A stretch of DNA of 64,000 nt from Helopsaltes ochotensis. Taxonomy: Eukaryota; Chordata; Aves; Passeriformes; Locustellidae. Made by a program: the position numbers and the translations under genes. Location: positions 5,166-69,165 of the forward strand of contig VXBM01001630.1 of assembly GCA_013400155.1 (NCBI GenBank), read 5' to 3'. The notes beneath the pieces were generated by a model. That model did no database searches, was not told the DNA's origin, and saw only the letters and a list, made by a program, of their open reading frames with translations. Shown in pieces: positions 50,818 through 62,509 of this stretch (its first letter is position 1; each line of letters starts with the position of its first letter).

Positions 50818-51225
50818 CAGAGAGAATATGGAACGGCTTAGGTTGGAAAATGCTTCCAAGATATTTGAGGCCAGCCATTTCCCATGTCCCCAGGTGCCAC
50901 ATCCACTTTGAAATCCCTCCAGGGATGGGGATTCCACCTTTTTCATGAAGGAATTGTCCCAATACCCACCCTGAGCTCCCCTGGCCCAGCCTGAGGCCGT
51001 TCCCTCTCCTCCTGTCCCTGTGCCCTGGGAGCAGAGCCCAAATCCCCCCGGCTGTCCCCTCCTGGCAGGGAATTTCAGAGGGGAAAAGATCCCTCGGGAT
51101 CCTCCTTTTCTCCAGGCTGAGCCCCTTTCCAGCTCCCTCAGGAATTCTCCAGCTCCTTCCCAGCTCCTTCAGCCGCTCCTGGGGCTCCAGCCCCTTCCCC
51201 AGGACACAGCAACTCAAGCATCTTA
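50818..51225 (-). mobile_element. CR1 copy, reverse (about 400 bp)
   Basis: Includes GGTTGGAAAATGCTTCCAAG, GGGGATTCCACCTTTTTCAT, CCTTTTCTCCAGGCTGAGCC and GGGGCTCCAGCCCCTTCCCC in reverse CR1 order. Confidence 0.88.
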
Positions 51226-51654
51226 AGAAACTTTAACCCCTGGGATCATGTGAAAACGCACAAAAGGCATGTTTTTGGATTTTTTCTCAGTTCTATTTAT
51301 TTGAAAACCCTTCTGCTTTTCATTGACAGCTCAGATGAAAACTCACCTGTCGAGTTCTGATTTTGAACACCCAGCCAAGGAAATCCCATGAAGCAGAACT
51401 TTCAGAGCTTCAGGTCTGCCTGAGGGGTGTAAACGCCCCGTGCAGCTCACCTGGCCCGTGTGCTCCTGTCCCTCCAGGGCAGGGTTTGGGAGCTTACGGC
51501 ATCTCTGGGGGGCTGCTGGTTCCAGTTGCTCATTTCTGGGAACAGGAGGATGGAACTCTGTGCCAGAGGCAGCATCTTCCAATGCTTTCAGTTTTCCAAG
51601 ATGCCATAAATGGCTGGAGGTGGCACTCGGGGCTCCGGGCTGGCGACAAGAGGG

Positions 51655-51716
51655 GGATCAGTCACAGATGGACTCGATGGCCTCAGAGGTCTTTTCCGAC
51701 CTTCACCATTCTGTAA
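51655..51716 (+). mobile_element. CR1 3' end fragment
   Basis: GGATCAGTCACAGATGGACT, CGATGGCCTCAGAGGTCTTT and ACCATTCTGTAATAA form the last 60 bases of a CR1 copy. Confidence 0.8.
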
Positions 51717-52169
51717 TAAACTATTAATTATCTTTTAATTATCCAATCCTTTATCCCTCCCATCATTCTACCCCTTGTTCCTGCCTAGGAACCCCTTCTA
51801 ACCAAGTGGGAGATCCCACCAAGGCCCAGCTCCAAAGCCCTGAACATTCCCAAGAATCCTTCAAAGGAGCAGTTGGCTGCCAGTACCTCACTCCCTGCTG
51901 GATCAGCAGGAAATATCTGTATTTCTGTACTTCTGGGTCGCAGCTATTTAAGCTCGTTACAAAAATAAACATCATTTATTTCGCAGAGCAGATGCATCTC
52001 CTTCTTCAGAACCTCATTAAATTTTCCTAAAAATGTAACACGTGAGGCTGCTGCCAAAAACTATTGGCAAACAACAAAAATGCCACAGGACTCCGGGTTT
52101 CTCCCGACTCTTTCGAGCATTTTCCCAATTTTAGGGCAGGACACAAAGAGACTGGACAGACTTTTAAAC

Positions 52170-55100
52170 GCTTGGTAGTTTTGTTCATTTATTGTAGAAA
52201 AGTTATTGTAATGCAGTTCAACTTTGTACATCTAAATTCCAGAAAACGAATCCATAGAAATGAGGATACTATGGGCATGCAGTCTGCATGATCCTGGTCA
52301 CAAAAATAACACTTTATTTTTTTTTTCTTCTTTTTTTTTTTTTTTTCTTTTTTAAAATTTTTGTAGTTTTCTTTGAAAGCCACTAAAAGCAGAGGGAGAG
52401 CAGAGCATGCACCACTGTACACATTGCATAGTATATGGTACCCACATGCCTGGTCGGGTGCTACACACACAGGGTCTAGAGGGCAAAACAAAGGGAAAAT
52501 CAGCAGAAAACACAAATTTGGGGTGGCTCTGTCCCAGTGAAGGCAGTAACGTCTTCACCGGTGGGGCTCTGAGCTGGCTCCCAGAGAGGCAGCGCTGCCA
52601 GGCTCTCCCTGGGAACCAGCTGGGCTGAGAAACAGAGATTTCCCGGGATCTGGGAAGCCCAAGGTCTGGAGCTGGCGGCTGGAAGGGCCGACGCAGCGCT
52701 CTCCCCGCTCCGGTCGCGCACAGCCTGCGCTCTGCTGGCCTGGCTCTTCCTGCCTGCGCCAGGAGGGAGCAGAGCAGGGCTGTCCCAAATCCCAAACACA
52801 TTCCTGAACCCCCCCTCCCTGCGGGCCTGCAGTCCTTGGGAATCTGGGGTGCTGTGCCTCTCCCATCTCCAAGCTCTGTATCCCCACAAACATTTTCTGG
52901 GAGCGTTTCATTCCCGACCTTGGGCTGCTGATGGATTCACCAGTCACATCCCAGAGCTACACACGGGCCAAAATTAAAGTTAGTAAAATGATTGCAGCTT
53001 CCAGGAGGAAATCGGCAGGAATGAACGCGGTGGGCTTTGTGATTTGAAAAGGTTCTTTTTGTTGTCATTAATTAATTAATAGGGAAGGGATACAAGTTAT
53101 TGAAAAATCAATCCCATGTGCAAAATGCCAAAATCAACTGCTGAAGTATCAGGCAGCGAGTAAACAGATCAAAAATGCAATAAATCCACTGATGCTGGAT
53201 CAGAAATCTCCCCCTTGGTTCCAAAAACACAATGCCAGATGCAGGAGTGGAATTATTGTAAATTTGTGCTATTACAAATGTGCTTCTTGTCCCTTGCTCC
53301 GTTTCCACACCGTTGGCAGAAGAGAGAGAGAGAGAGTTCTGAGCTGTGTGGATTCTGTGCTGCAGAGCAGATTTCACCCGGGGCTGTCACAGCTCCTCAC
53401 AGGTTGGTGCTCAGGGATATCCAGAAGGCAGGGGATGCTCGGGGTGCCACTCCTGGGCAGGCCTCGCTCTTGGGCAAGACAGGAGTTGGTGTCACTGCCC
53501 AGGAATTTGGTTTCCCAAATTCCCGAGGCAGGTCCCTAACTCATCCTGAGACAGAGCCAAGGCTGCTCCCAGCTTCGAGGGAATAAAGGAGTGACGCTCG
53601 TTAAGGTTTGAAATGATTTCCACCTCCTCCAAATTCTCTGGATTGATTTAATCACAATATTTCTCCTGACTTCCTGAGTGGATTCCACACACAGTGAAAG
53701 AAATCTGAACTTTCACTCCTAAGGAGCATTTTCACCTCTTTCTCTGAGTTAATTCCTTACATATATTTTACTACTTTATTAAAAGGTTGGGTTTTTTTTA
53801 AGATACACCTTTATTTTTTTATATAAAATAAACTGGGCTTGCTAACAACCTCGCCAAGGTTATTCAAATGCCTCTTAAAATGACACCACACTCTCCTTTA
53901 GGATCATTTCAACTCCTTTTCCCCAGAGTTAGGCTTGGCTGCATCACAGGGTCCTGCAGCCTTTGTAGGAATAATATTTGAGGGAATGAGAGGCAACTCC
54001 AACAAAATACATGGCAGCAGAATCCCATGGATCCAAACCTGGACTGGCACCAACAGGGGTAACAGAACTTGATTTTAAAATGCACGTTTTTAGGAGCAAA
54101 CCCAGGTTGGTATAAATGGCACTTTATAAAACATGCATCTGGTTTTGTCATGTGTAGTCTCCAATTATTTTGCCTTAAAAAAAAAATCAGGAATGTGGGA
54201 TCAAGTTTCAGAACTTGTGAAAGAAAAGCAGGAGAGGACACATTTAATGGATTATTAAAGAAAGAAGGAATGTCAGAACCCCTGACTTACCCAAATCGTC
54301 GTGCTGTGAACAACAGGAATAACAACATTATTTTAGAATGGTGAAGTCAGTACAGACAGGAGAGTCTGGATGCTCCAGGGGATTCTGTGGTGTTGGGACC
54401 AAACTGAATTCAGAGGATTTGGCATCCAACTGAAGTTACAAATATCAGCAGCTGTGAGTTGCACATCCCATAGGAGAAATGTTTGGCATCAGGAAAATAA
54501 TCTGTACATGTTAAATACAACTCCAGGGAAAAAGTGTTTGAAATTCAAAGGTCAACAATCAAAATAATTGATTCCCAAACATAAGAATGTGCTGAATTTT
54601 CTCTTTAGAGATTATTGTTATCACCTTGATTGTTTAAATCCTTGTTAATCCCGAAGTGTCCCGAATGAGAAACTCGGGGAACAACAAAACTTTAAAAAAT
54701 CCCTATTTTATAAACATTTCTAAACCTTCTGTCTCTGCCAGAGCTCAGAACAGAGCTCTGGTCTTTAGTATTATTTTAAGAACAAGAAATGATGTGAGGA
54801 CTGGAGAATGAGGCTGGATTGCTTCGGTCAGGAACACACGAACTCCACAACTTCAACTAAACCCCAACAGAGCCGCTGAGCAGTGCTGGAATCCCAGCAG
54901 GAATCACCAATCCTGATCCCCAGCACAGCTTTCACTCCTTACTGTGTCCTGAACAGGAATGCCTTTTTCAAACAAAGACTGCCCATAGTATCTGCAATAA
55001 ATGAAGAGTTTCCCTGCATGGTTGGAGTATTTGTAGTTGAAGAATATCTCTTTTCAAAGAATTAAACACCCCAGCAAGGAGGGAGCCCTGCAGGGCCCCC

Positions 55101-57706
55101 GGTTCCTTTTGTTAGGATGGAATGGGCTCTGGGAGAAACTCAGGACACCCAGGAGTCAGCCCCAGAGAACGAAGGACCTCAGGCCCATCCCTGAGTTCCC
55201 TCACAAGTTTGTTTTTGTCAAACCCAAGTCGTTTTGGCACTTGAGATGTTCAGGTGATGGGCTGTGCAGATGTGGCTGGGGATCCTTCCCTGGCCCTGGG
55301 TGACATGGAAGACTTAAAACAAGGCTCTAGGAAATCTATGTGCTTTGCAGCCACTGCAAATATGCAAATATGCAAATCTCCTCAAGCAGTTAATGAGCGG
55401 ATCCCTAATCTAGTGCAGAATCAAGAGAAGCAGCTGCTGCCCAGGGTTCTCGAGCTCCCCTGCAATCAGGACTTCAATGCACGAAGGAGGAAAGCTCCGA
55501 GGAGAAGGGGTCGCCTAAGGCCTCCTTTCTCATGCAGGTCTGTGTGCTGTACATGGAAAAAGGGCTGGGAATCGTCCTGGAGGATGCTCCACTGTGCTGC
55601 AGCACGGAAGCCCGGAGGAGCTGCTGGTCCCAGGCCGGGTCCTGCCGCGGTCCCTCGGCCCCGGAGCTCCTCCGGCGTCCGCAGCCAGAGGGAAGCGGGC
55701 AGGATCACGCCTGGCACATCCATCCAGAACTCTGGGACTCCAGTGGATGCACACATTTCCACATTCTCCTTGGTAACTTGGTCCACTGGGATCACCCAGG
55801 GGTGCTGGAGCCGCCTGTTAGGCAGTGGGGTCATTAAAATGATTAATTAATCAGGTGCCTGCCACCTTTTAATGCTGCTGGAGATGAGCGTGGGTTTGGG
55901 TGTCCCACAAAGGACATGGATTGCTTTTCCCAGTAACTTCAAGAGGAGAATCAGACTCCAGGATGCTGGGAACACCAGTGGTCTTTGCCAACTGGTCTCC
56001 AGGAAGTAGAAGAAACTGGAATATTCCAGAAATTCCTTTAGTGCTACATGCTTTCAAAGCCTGGGTTCAGCAGGCTTCGGGAGGAAAACAAGCAAATAAA
56101 AAAGTGAAGGATCCTTATTTTGGGGGAAAAGAAAAACAGTTGTGACTTGAACCTGCCTAAAGAAATGCACGTTCAGCGTAATTGTGTCACCTCCAGGGAA
56201 TGTGTGCGGCGGGGAATTTCGGGAGGCTCTGCTGGAAGGTGTCCGTGGTTGTACAAAATGGGCAGTGGGGGTCAATTTTCAATCCCACGGGATCTAAGGC
56301 TTCACTGATGGTGTAAAACACCAAGGTCCGACCACAGAAATTCAGCTCTTGGAAGGAACTCAAGACTCAGTAGGTGAAAGAAACGATTGGTAGGAAATAA
56401 GGCAGCAATATCTCCAAGGATTGATCATAGCTCTTGGAATCCAAAGCTTGGAATCAGCTCCACGACTTCCCTGGGAGCAGATTTTTGTCTGATATTCCCT
56501 TTTTATTGCAATTCTGACCGAGATGTTGTTCGCAGTGTTCGTCACTGGTGACTGTTTGAGCCCACAAACGGTCACCAGTCGCTTTTCTTTCCCTCCCCTT
56601 GGATTTCATGGCTGGAATGGATCTCCTGGAGAGTTCTTGTGCGCCGCTGGAACCGTCAGACATTCGGAGGTGCCTCTGGGAAGATGGAACACGTGGGCAG
56701 CTACTCGGGGTACTGGGATGTAGGTATTCTACACGCGGGGTCAGAGGAGGGGATTGTTTTCCATCAAGGCAGGAGAAAAATGGGAGGAAAATCGGATGCC
56801 TCTACACTCCTGTTCCATTTTGGGACTTCTAGCTGTATTCAGGTAAGAGAGTGGGAAAAAAAAAAGGCCATTCCCAACCTCCAAGCACACAAAGGATGGA
56901 GTTTGTTCCTTTTCCTGTCCCTGTTTCCCGTCTCCTGTCGCAGTTCCTCCCTGCTGGTCCCGACAAAACTGTCAGGACCGGCTGAACTCAAGAATCGTTT
57001 GGCTGCAACATTCATGCCAGATCTAAAAATAATTTCAAACTGGGAAGTGTTTTGTAACTGCTGCAATAATTTGGGGTATTTGGCACTCTCGAGAGTTTAC
57101 ATTTGGTTTGTCTGAAAAAGCCATTCTGGAAAGAAATCATTAGAATAAATCCTTTTATTCTAACCTGAAATGGAAACTGAGCTCCCAGCAAACAAACACT
57201 GGAGCTGACTTTCTGACTTTCAGTGGTTTGTAATTTCCAGATTTTTCTTTGTATTTGTTTTTTTTTTTTTTTCCCAACATGCTCACGTCGACTTTCCAGT
57301 CAATTCACCCAAATTCCAACAGGAATTGGTTTATAAATTGGTTCCAACTGGAACTGGTCATTTGGAATTTCCAGCACAGGAAATCATTTTATAAGTGCCT
57401 CGATAAGTACCCAAAATTACAAACGGATGTGTCTAATACCTAAGGACAAGAAAAAAATATGGCTATAAATGCAAACGCTGTATTAAACCCAAAAATAATC
57501 CCAAAAACAACCTCTTATGATCGGGCAGAAACGGAAGGGCCGGGCTGGGTTTTGCTGCCCCCTAATTAAACATCGATGACGGCAGAGCGCGACCCGCGGC
57601 GTGGCCGCGTCGCACCTGCCCAAATTAACGTGATCTAATTGTTATTTCTAGCTACGTCATGGCAAGGTACCGAGGGATGGGTGCCGGTTCTCCCCAGTCC
57701 CCGGCC
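52170..57706 (-). other. CACNB4: CACNB4 3' UTR (about 5.5 kb)
   Basis: Follows the CACNB4 stop and carries no CR1 copy that I could find, while CR1 fragments flank it on both sides. A long A-rich tract on the minus strand (T-rich at 52314-52356 on the plus) precedes the final AATAAA. Internal AATAAA hits near 57,145, 56,504 and 53,811 allow shorter forms. Mammalian CACNB4 also has a multi-kilobase 3' UTR. Confidence 0.6.
52188..52193 (-). terminator. CACNB4: Probable CACNB4 polyadenylation signal
   Basis: AATAAA on the minus strand in the context TTTTCTACAATAAATGAAC, with another AATAAAGTG at 52311-52318 just upstream. Cleavage would fall near 52,165-52,175. Below this point CR1 copies reappear. 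Confidence 0.6.
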
Positions 57707-57967
57707 TCAGAGCCGGTGCCGCGAGTCGTGGCTGTACCCGCCGGGGGAGCCGCGGGTCCGGTGGGGTTTGTACAAGTCCTGGTAGGGGTCGGAGTACTCC
57801 TCTTCCACCAGGGGGTAGTGGTCTCGGCCGTGCTGGGAACTGGAAGACAAGCGGTTCCTGCTCTTCCGAGCCCTCTCGTTGTGGTAATTCTCGTCGGAGG
57901 TGACGAGGCCGCGGCGCTCGAGGGGAGAGTTGTCCGCGGAGTGGGCGCCGTGCCTCCCGCGCTGGCT
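57707..57967 (-). CDS. CACNB4: CACNB4 last coding exon
   Basis: Encodes 86 residues from SQRGRHGAHSADNSPLERR to GGYSHDSRHRL and TGA at 57709-57707. The C-terminal text (SDENYHNERARKSRNRLSSS, DHYPLVEEEY, YKPHRTRGSPGGYSHDSRHRL in three parts) is that of the voltage-gated calcium channel beta-4 subunit; other beta subunits differ here. This is the variable tail after the guanylate-kinase-like core. Acceptor CCCCGCAG at 57968. Confidence 0.97.
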   Translation of the reverse strand, partial: SQRGRHGAHSADNSPLERRGLVTSDENYHNERARKSRNRLSSSSQHGRDHYPLVEEEYSDPYQDLYKPHRTRGSPGGYSHDSRHRL

Positions 57968-60900
57968 CTGCGGGGGCCAAACAAGGGCAGCGTTAATGAC
58001 CCGGCAGCCGGGGCTGGCCCGCCTCAGCTCCTGCCCAGCCCCGGGCCTTCTCCTGCGGCCTCCCGGCACCGATCGCCCGGCCCGGCCCGGCGGGTCCTGG
58101 AGCGGGAAGCTCGCCCTGCTGAGTATTATTACATCGAGCATGAAAAGTGAGCTGATGTAGTCAGCATTTATCACTTTTCTCTGATCAGGAACAGAACGTT
58201 TCACGCTGCTTAGGGGATGGCTAAGTGTCCGTTTCGGTGGTTTTGGAAAACGTCTGAAGGTGTTTGGGTTCTTTTTAAAGGTGCAGCTCTGAGCCTTATT
58301 TAAATCCCCTCCTAGGACCAAACCAAGAACGGGCTGCCAAGGGGAGGCGACAACAAATAGATAATAAATTCTTTCAACTGAAACACAGTATTTAAATACG
58401 CTGACAGAAAATCCCTTCCTAAAGTAATTTATTAATTAGAAGCCTTTGCTCTCCTCACGTTCCCATAATGACAATGCCCATCATTTGCCACGGGAACAAA
58501 ATGAGCTCACATTCTTCTGCCAGTTAAGGGCACAACGAAGAAATAACCTAAAATGAGTATTTCATTTGTTTTCACCACACATTAAACCTCTCAGGAGTAT
58601 CGGCACCCATCTCTCGGGACAAACTCCGTGCTGAAACTCCAACCCCTGCTCTCTGGGATACAAAACCTTCCTCCTGCTGCTCCAGCCTCGGCCTGGCGAC
58701 TGTTTTCCTGAATAATTTATATCCGAGGCTGCTGTGGCCGGGGCAGGGATGGAGCAGGGGGTGTGTGGTTACAGCTCGGGGTTGGTGCTGCCAGGGAGAC
58801 TCCTGGACAGGGGCCCTGAACGAGGGGCCCCTCTGCAACCTCGCCCCCAGAAACCGGGGAGAATTCCAGCCAGGGGCTCCCCAGTTCTCCTCAGAGCACC
58901 AAGTGCTAGTGGGGATTATGGCAAAGGGCTTCAGAAATTAAAGGCAGGCTGGGAGAGCCGGGGGTGTTCACCTGGAGACGGCTCCAGGGAGAGCTCAGGG
59001 CCTAAAGAGACTCCAGGAGAGCTGCAGAGGGACTGGGGAGAACGGCTGGAGGGACAGGACACAGGGAATGGCTCCCACTGCCAGAGGGCAGGGATGATGG
59101 GATTTGGGCAGGAATTCCTGGCTGGGAGGGTGGGGAGGCCCTGGCACAGGGTGCCCAGAGAAGCTGTGGCTGCCCCTGGTCTCTGGAAGTGCCCAAGGCC
59201 ATGCTGGACAGGGCTCTGGACAGGGTTTGGAGCACCCTGGGATAGTGGGAAGTGTCCCTGCCCATGGATGGGCTCTAAGGTCCCTCTGAACCCAAACCGT
59301 TCTGGGGTTTTGTGATTCCATGATGAATTATCCCTGTGTTTATCTGACAGAAATGCAGTTTGGGTGTGTAATCCCCTCATCAATTGCAGCTTTAACCCTG
59401 TGCTCACCCCTCTGCCTTCCCTGGGGTCAGTCACCTCTCGGGCTGCATCCTGCTGCTTTCCTGAAGCCTTCCCGCTTCCCTGGGCTGGTTACACATGGAG
59501 TAATGGCCCAGGTAACTTTGGATCCTGCCGTGTGATTGCAATGACTACCTGCAGGAATGGACTCGAAACCCCAATCCCCTGGAGCCTAAGGAACATCTCC
59601 CCAAAACCCAAGCTATAGGATTTGAATCCATGCACTGAAATGAGGCTAGGCTGTGTGCAGAGCTAACCAGTCACAGAGACAAATGACTGGTTCTGAGGAG
59701 TTACAGAATCCCTGGATTGTTTGGGTTGGAAGGGAAATTAAGGATCACCTGATTTCCTTCCCCTTCCACTATCCCAGGTTGCTCCAAGCCCTATCCAACC
59801 TGGCCTGGGACACTTTCAGGGATGGGGCAGCCACGGCTTCTCAGAGCAATAAATATTTTTCTAGGCAAAGATCAGATTTCCTCTTCCCCCTCGGCTCAGC
59901 ATCGAGCTCTTCCTTTAAGGAAGGGAATTCCCAAGAATCAGGTGTGGCAGATCCAGCACTGCCACCTGTGCCCTCTCTGACTGCTCTGGAGCTGTGCCAC
60001 ACAATGTGACCATCATGCCCTCTGTGAGTCAGGAGCTCAGTCAGAACTTTCAGTTCTCAGTAAACCAAAGTCCAGGCCACAGCCAGGTAAAAATGGGAGT
60101 CTCTCAAATCTGGATTTGGCGAAGCAGGGACAGCCTGTCCCAGGCTCAGTGCTACGTGAGCCTTTGGGCTCTTGCTTTTCTGTCCCCGAGGTACCAAGGG
60201 CATAAGGAATATAAAACCTTCCTCTATCACAATCACCTTTGCTAGTTTAATTAGCCTGAGTGCCTTTTAATTACCACACACATCATCACAGTGAAAGCTG
60301 ATGCAAAATCCTTCAAAGGTTTTGAATGAATACAAAACCTCCTGGCGGGTAACAGGGATGGTGGAAGTCCTTACTGTGAGACACCCATGGAAAACACCAG
60401 GGCCTGAACCCTCCTGGCACGAAACACCTGCAGCCTCTGCTTGGGCATGGATCACTCCGGGAGAAATTTACCCCTCTGCAGAGCACCAGCACCATTGATC
60501 CCACCGAAACCCTTTGGAATTCGGGTGAAGTGGGGATTAAGTGATGCATACCTTCAGCCAGCCCACTGCACAGGGGTGATTTTCATCTTCAGTGTGAGTT
60601 TTCCCTAAGTAAATGGAGCAACATTTCACAGTTATTGCTGGTGTCCATTGATCAGAGAGAAATAAATGCCTGAAAAAAATTCTGTGGATACACCCAGTGC
60701 TCAAAATGAAACTGAAGAGGTGAAAGTTCTGCAGATGGTATTTTATTGGCATGAAGGGATGGAAAACTGAAATTTTAAGGCAAGTGGAAGATGGAAACAA
60801 CAGTTTACATGTGCATGTTATTATTAGTAACAGAACAGTGCTTGTGCATTCAGCCACTCGGGAGACAGTGACTTGCTGGTCCCAATAAAACCAAGCGGGG

Positions 60901-62134
60901 CTTTAGAAAGGTGAGTGCAGGAATTAGGCACCTTCAGGGGAAGTGCAGCTCACTCAGAGCAAAACCAGCTGGATGTTAACTGGAAACACCAAACAACAGT
61001 CATCTCCTCCAAAACTGTTACCTGCTTCCAGACACTCCACAAGCAGAGCAGACGTTACATTTGTCAGGTGAATTATTCATTAAATGTCATTTGTTCAGTT
61101 CTATTTCTGACGTGCATTAGCAAGTGACACTCCTGGAGTCCCACACACACTGAAACTTGCAGGATTTAAAGCTCCCTGCACTCCTGAGCCCCTCAAGCAT
61201 TCCCAGTTATTAGCCCCAAACATTTCTGGTTTCAAACTTAATAAATCACGTACTTCTCATTAAGGACTATTTACATGCCACGATTGAAGTGTCAAAGTTC
61301 AGCCGAGTCTGAGCTATCCCTGTGGAAAAAAAGGGTCACAATTTTTTTCAACGGGTAAAAAAAAAAATAAAAAAATAAAAAAAAGTGTTTTATTCACACT
61401 CAAAGAACAAGCTTTTCCACCCAAAAGGCAACGTTCGGTGAAGTTATGAGGGCAGAATAAAAGGGATCATAACAGAGCTGCCTCCTGGCTAGAAAACCGA
61501 TGCTTCTTTAACTTCCCACTACAGGCAGAGCATTCAGCGCTGAGCCGAGGGGCTGCTCCTCCCCGCTTGCAGCCCCCGCAGAGGGAGCAGCGCCTCACGA
61601 AGCCGGGCTCAGCATCAGCGCGGCCCCCGGCAGGGCCGGCACNNNNNNNNNNNNNNNNNNNNNNNNNNNNNNNNNNNNNNNNNNNNNNNNNNNNNNNNNN
61701 NNNNNNNNNNNNNNNNNNNNNNNNNNNNNNNNNNNNNNNNNNNNNNNNNNNNNNNNNNNNNNNNNNNNNNNNNNNNNNNNNNNNNNNNNNNNNNNNNNNN
61801 NNNNNNNNNNNNNNNNNNNNNNNNNNNNNNNNNNNNNNNNNNNNNNNNNNNNNNNNNNNNNNNNNNNNNNNNNNNNNNNNNNNNNNNNNNNNNNNNNNNN
61901 NNNNNNNNNNNNNNNNNNNNNNNNNNNNNNNNNNNNNGCCCGTCCTACCTGCAGGCCGGAGATGGCGGCGGGGTACGGGGACAGCGCGCTGGGCCCCAGG
62001 GTCCTGCCCAGCAGCGGCGTCATGGGCGCGGCGCTGGACGTGTGCGTGGCTCGCCAGTAGGCCTCCAGGTACTCGGCCAGGTGCTCGCAGGCGTCCTCCA
62101 GCTGGTTCTCGTCCAGGATCACGTCGAACATGTC
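57707..62134 (-). CDS. CACNB4: Voltage-gated calcium channel beta-4 subunit, 3' part
   Basis: Two exons (61949-62134 and 57707-57967) give the last 148 residues. Beta subunits sit on the cytoplasmic side of high-voltage calcium channels, bind the alpha-1 I-II linker through the guanylate-kinase-like domain, and control surface delivery and gating; beta-4 is mainly neuronal. The SH3 and most of the guanylate-kinase domain lie in exons beyond base 64,000. The intron between the two exons is 4.0 kb, phase 0, and includes CR1 copies and a gap. Confidence 0.96.
58946..59322 (+). mobile_element. CR1 copy, intact 3' end (about 375 bp)
   Basis: From GGCTGGGAGAGCCGGGGGTG to CCAAACCGTTCTGGGGTTTTG with a TGATTCC tail; in the CACNB4 intron. 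Same subfamily and start as 29818-30203. Confidence 0.92.
59705..59850 (-). mobile_element. CR1 fragment, reverse
   Basis: AATCCCTGGATTGTTTGGGT, CACTATCCCAGGTTGCTCCA and GCCACGGCTTCTCAGAGCAA. The rest of the CACNB4 intron, 59,850-61,640, shows only an A-rich run at 61360-61384. Confidence 0.9.
61643..61937. other. Assembly gap in CACNB4 intron (295 N)
   Basis: Flanked by GC-rich DNA on both sides, 11 bases from the penultimate exon donor. Confidence 1.
61949..62134 (-). CDS. CACNB4: CACNB4 penultimate coding exon (62 aa)
   Basis: Starts DMFDVILDENQLEDACEHLA, continues EYLEAYWRATHTSSAAPM and ends AAISGLQ. The first 32 residues are the end of the guanylate-kinase-like domain shared by all beta subunits; TPLLGR and SPYPxAISGLQ are beta-4-like. 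Donor GTAGGA at 61947-61948, 11 bases from the N gap. Confidence 0.97.
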
Positions 62135-62239
62135 CTGAGGCGACAGGGACACACACAGGGCGGTCACGGCCCTGCGCGGGGGACGCGGAGCGCGGCGGAG
62201 CCTCGGGGGTGTTCGAGGAACGGGAGAGACGGGAAGGTG

Positions 62240-62508
62240 GAGGGACAAGGGGGAGGGATTCACACTGAAACACGGCAGGGAGGGATGGGATTTGGGGGAG
62301 GAATTCCTGGCTCGGAGGGAGGGGAGGCCCTGGCGCGGGTGCCCAGAGCAGCTGTGGCTGCCCCTGGATCCCTGGCAGTGCCCAAGGCCAGGCTGGACAG
62401 GGCTTGGAGCAGCCTGGGACAGTGGAAGGTGTTCCTGCCATGGCAGGGGTGGCACTGGATGAGGTTTGAGGTCCTTTCCAAGCCAAACCATTCCAGGATT
62501 CCGTGGCT
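62240..62508 (+). mobile_element. CR1 copy, forward
   Basis: From GGACAAGGGGGAGGGATTCA through GCCCAGAGCAGCTGTGGCTG to AAACCATTCCAGGATTCCGT. About 100 bases upstream of the penultimate CACNB4 exon. Confidence 0.92.
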
Positions 62509-62509
62509 A

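Noticed and set aside
57900..58160. Arg/Pro-rich plus-strand frames opposite the CACNB4 last exon
   Set aside because: They are antisense shadows of the coding exon and the GC-rich intron beside it.
61467..61642. Possible alternative CACNB4 exon beyond the gap (CSLCGGCKRGG frame)
   Set aside because: It lies in the intron, its continuation is hidden by N, and no donor-acceptor pair or family similarity supports it.
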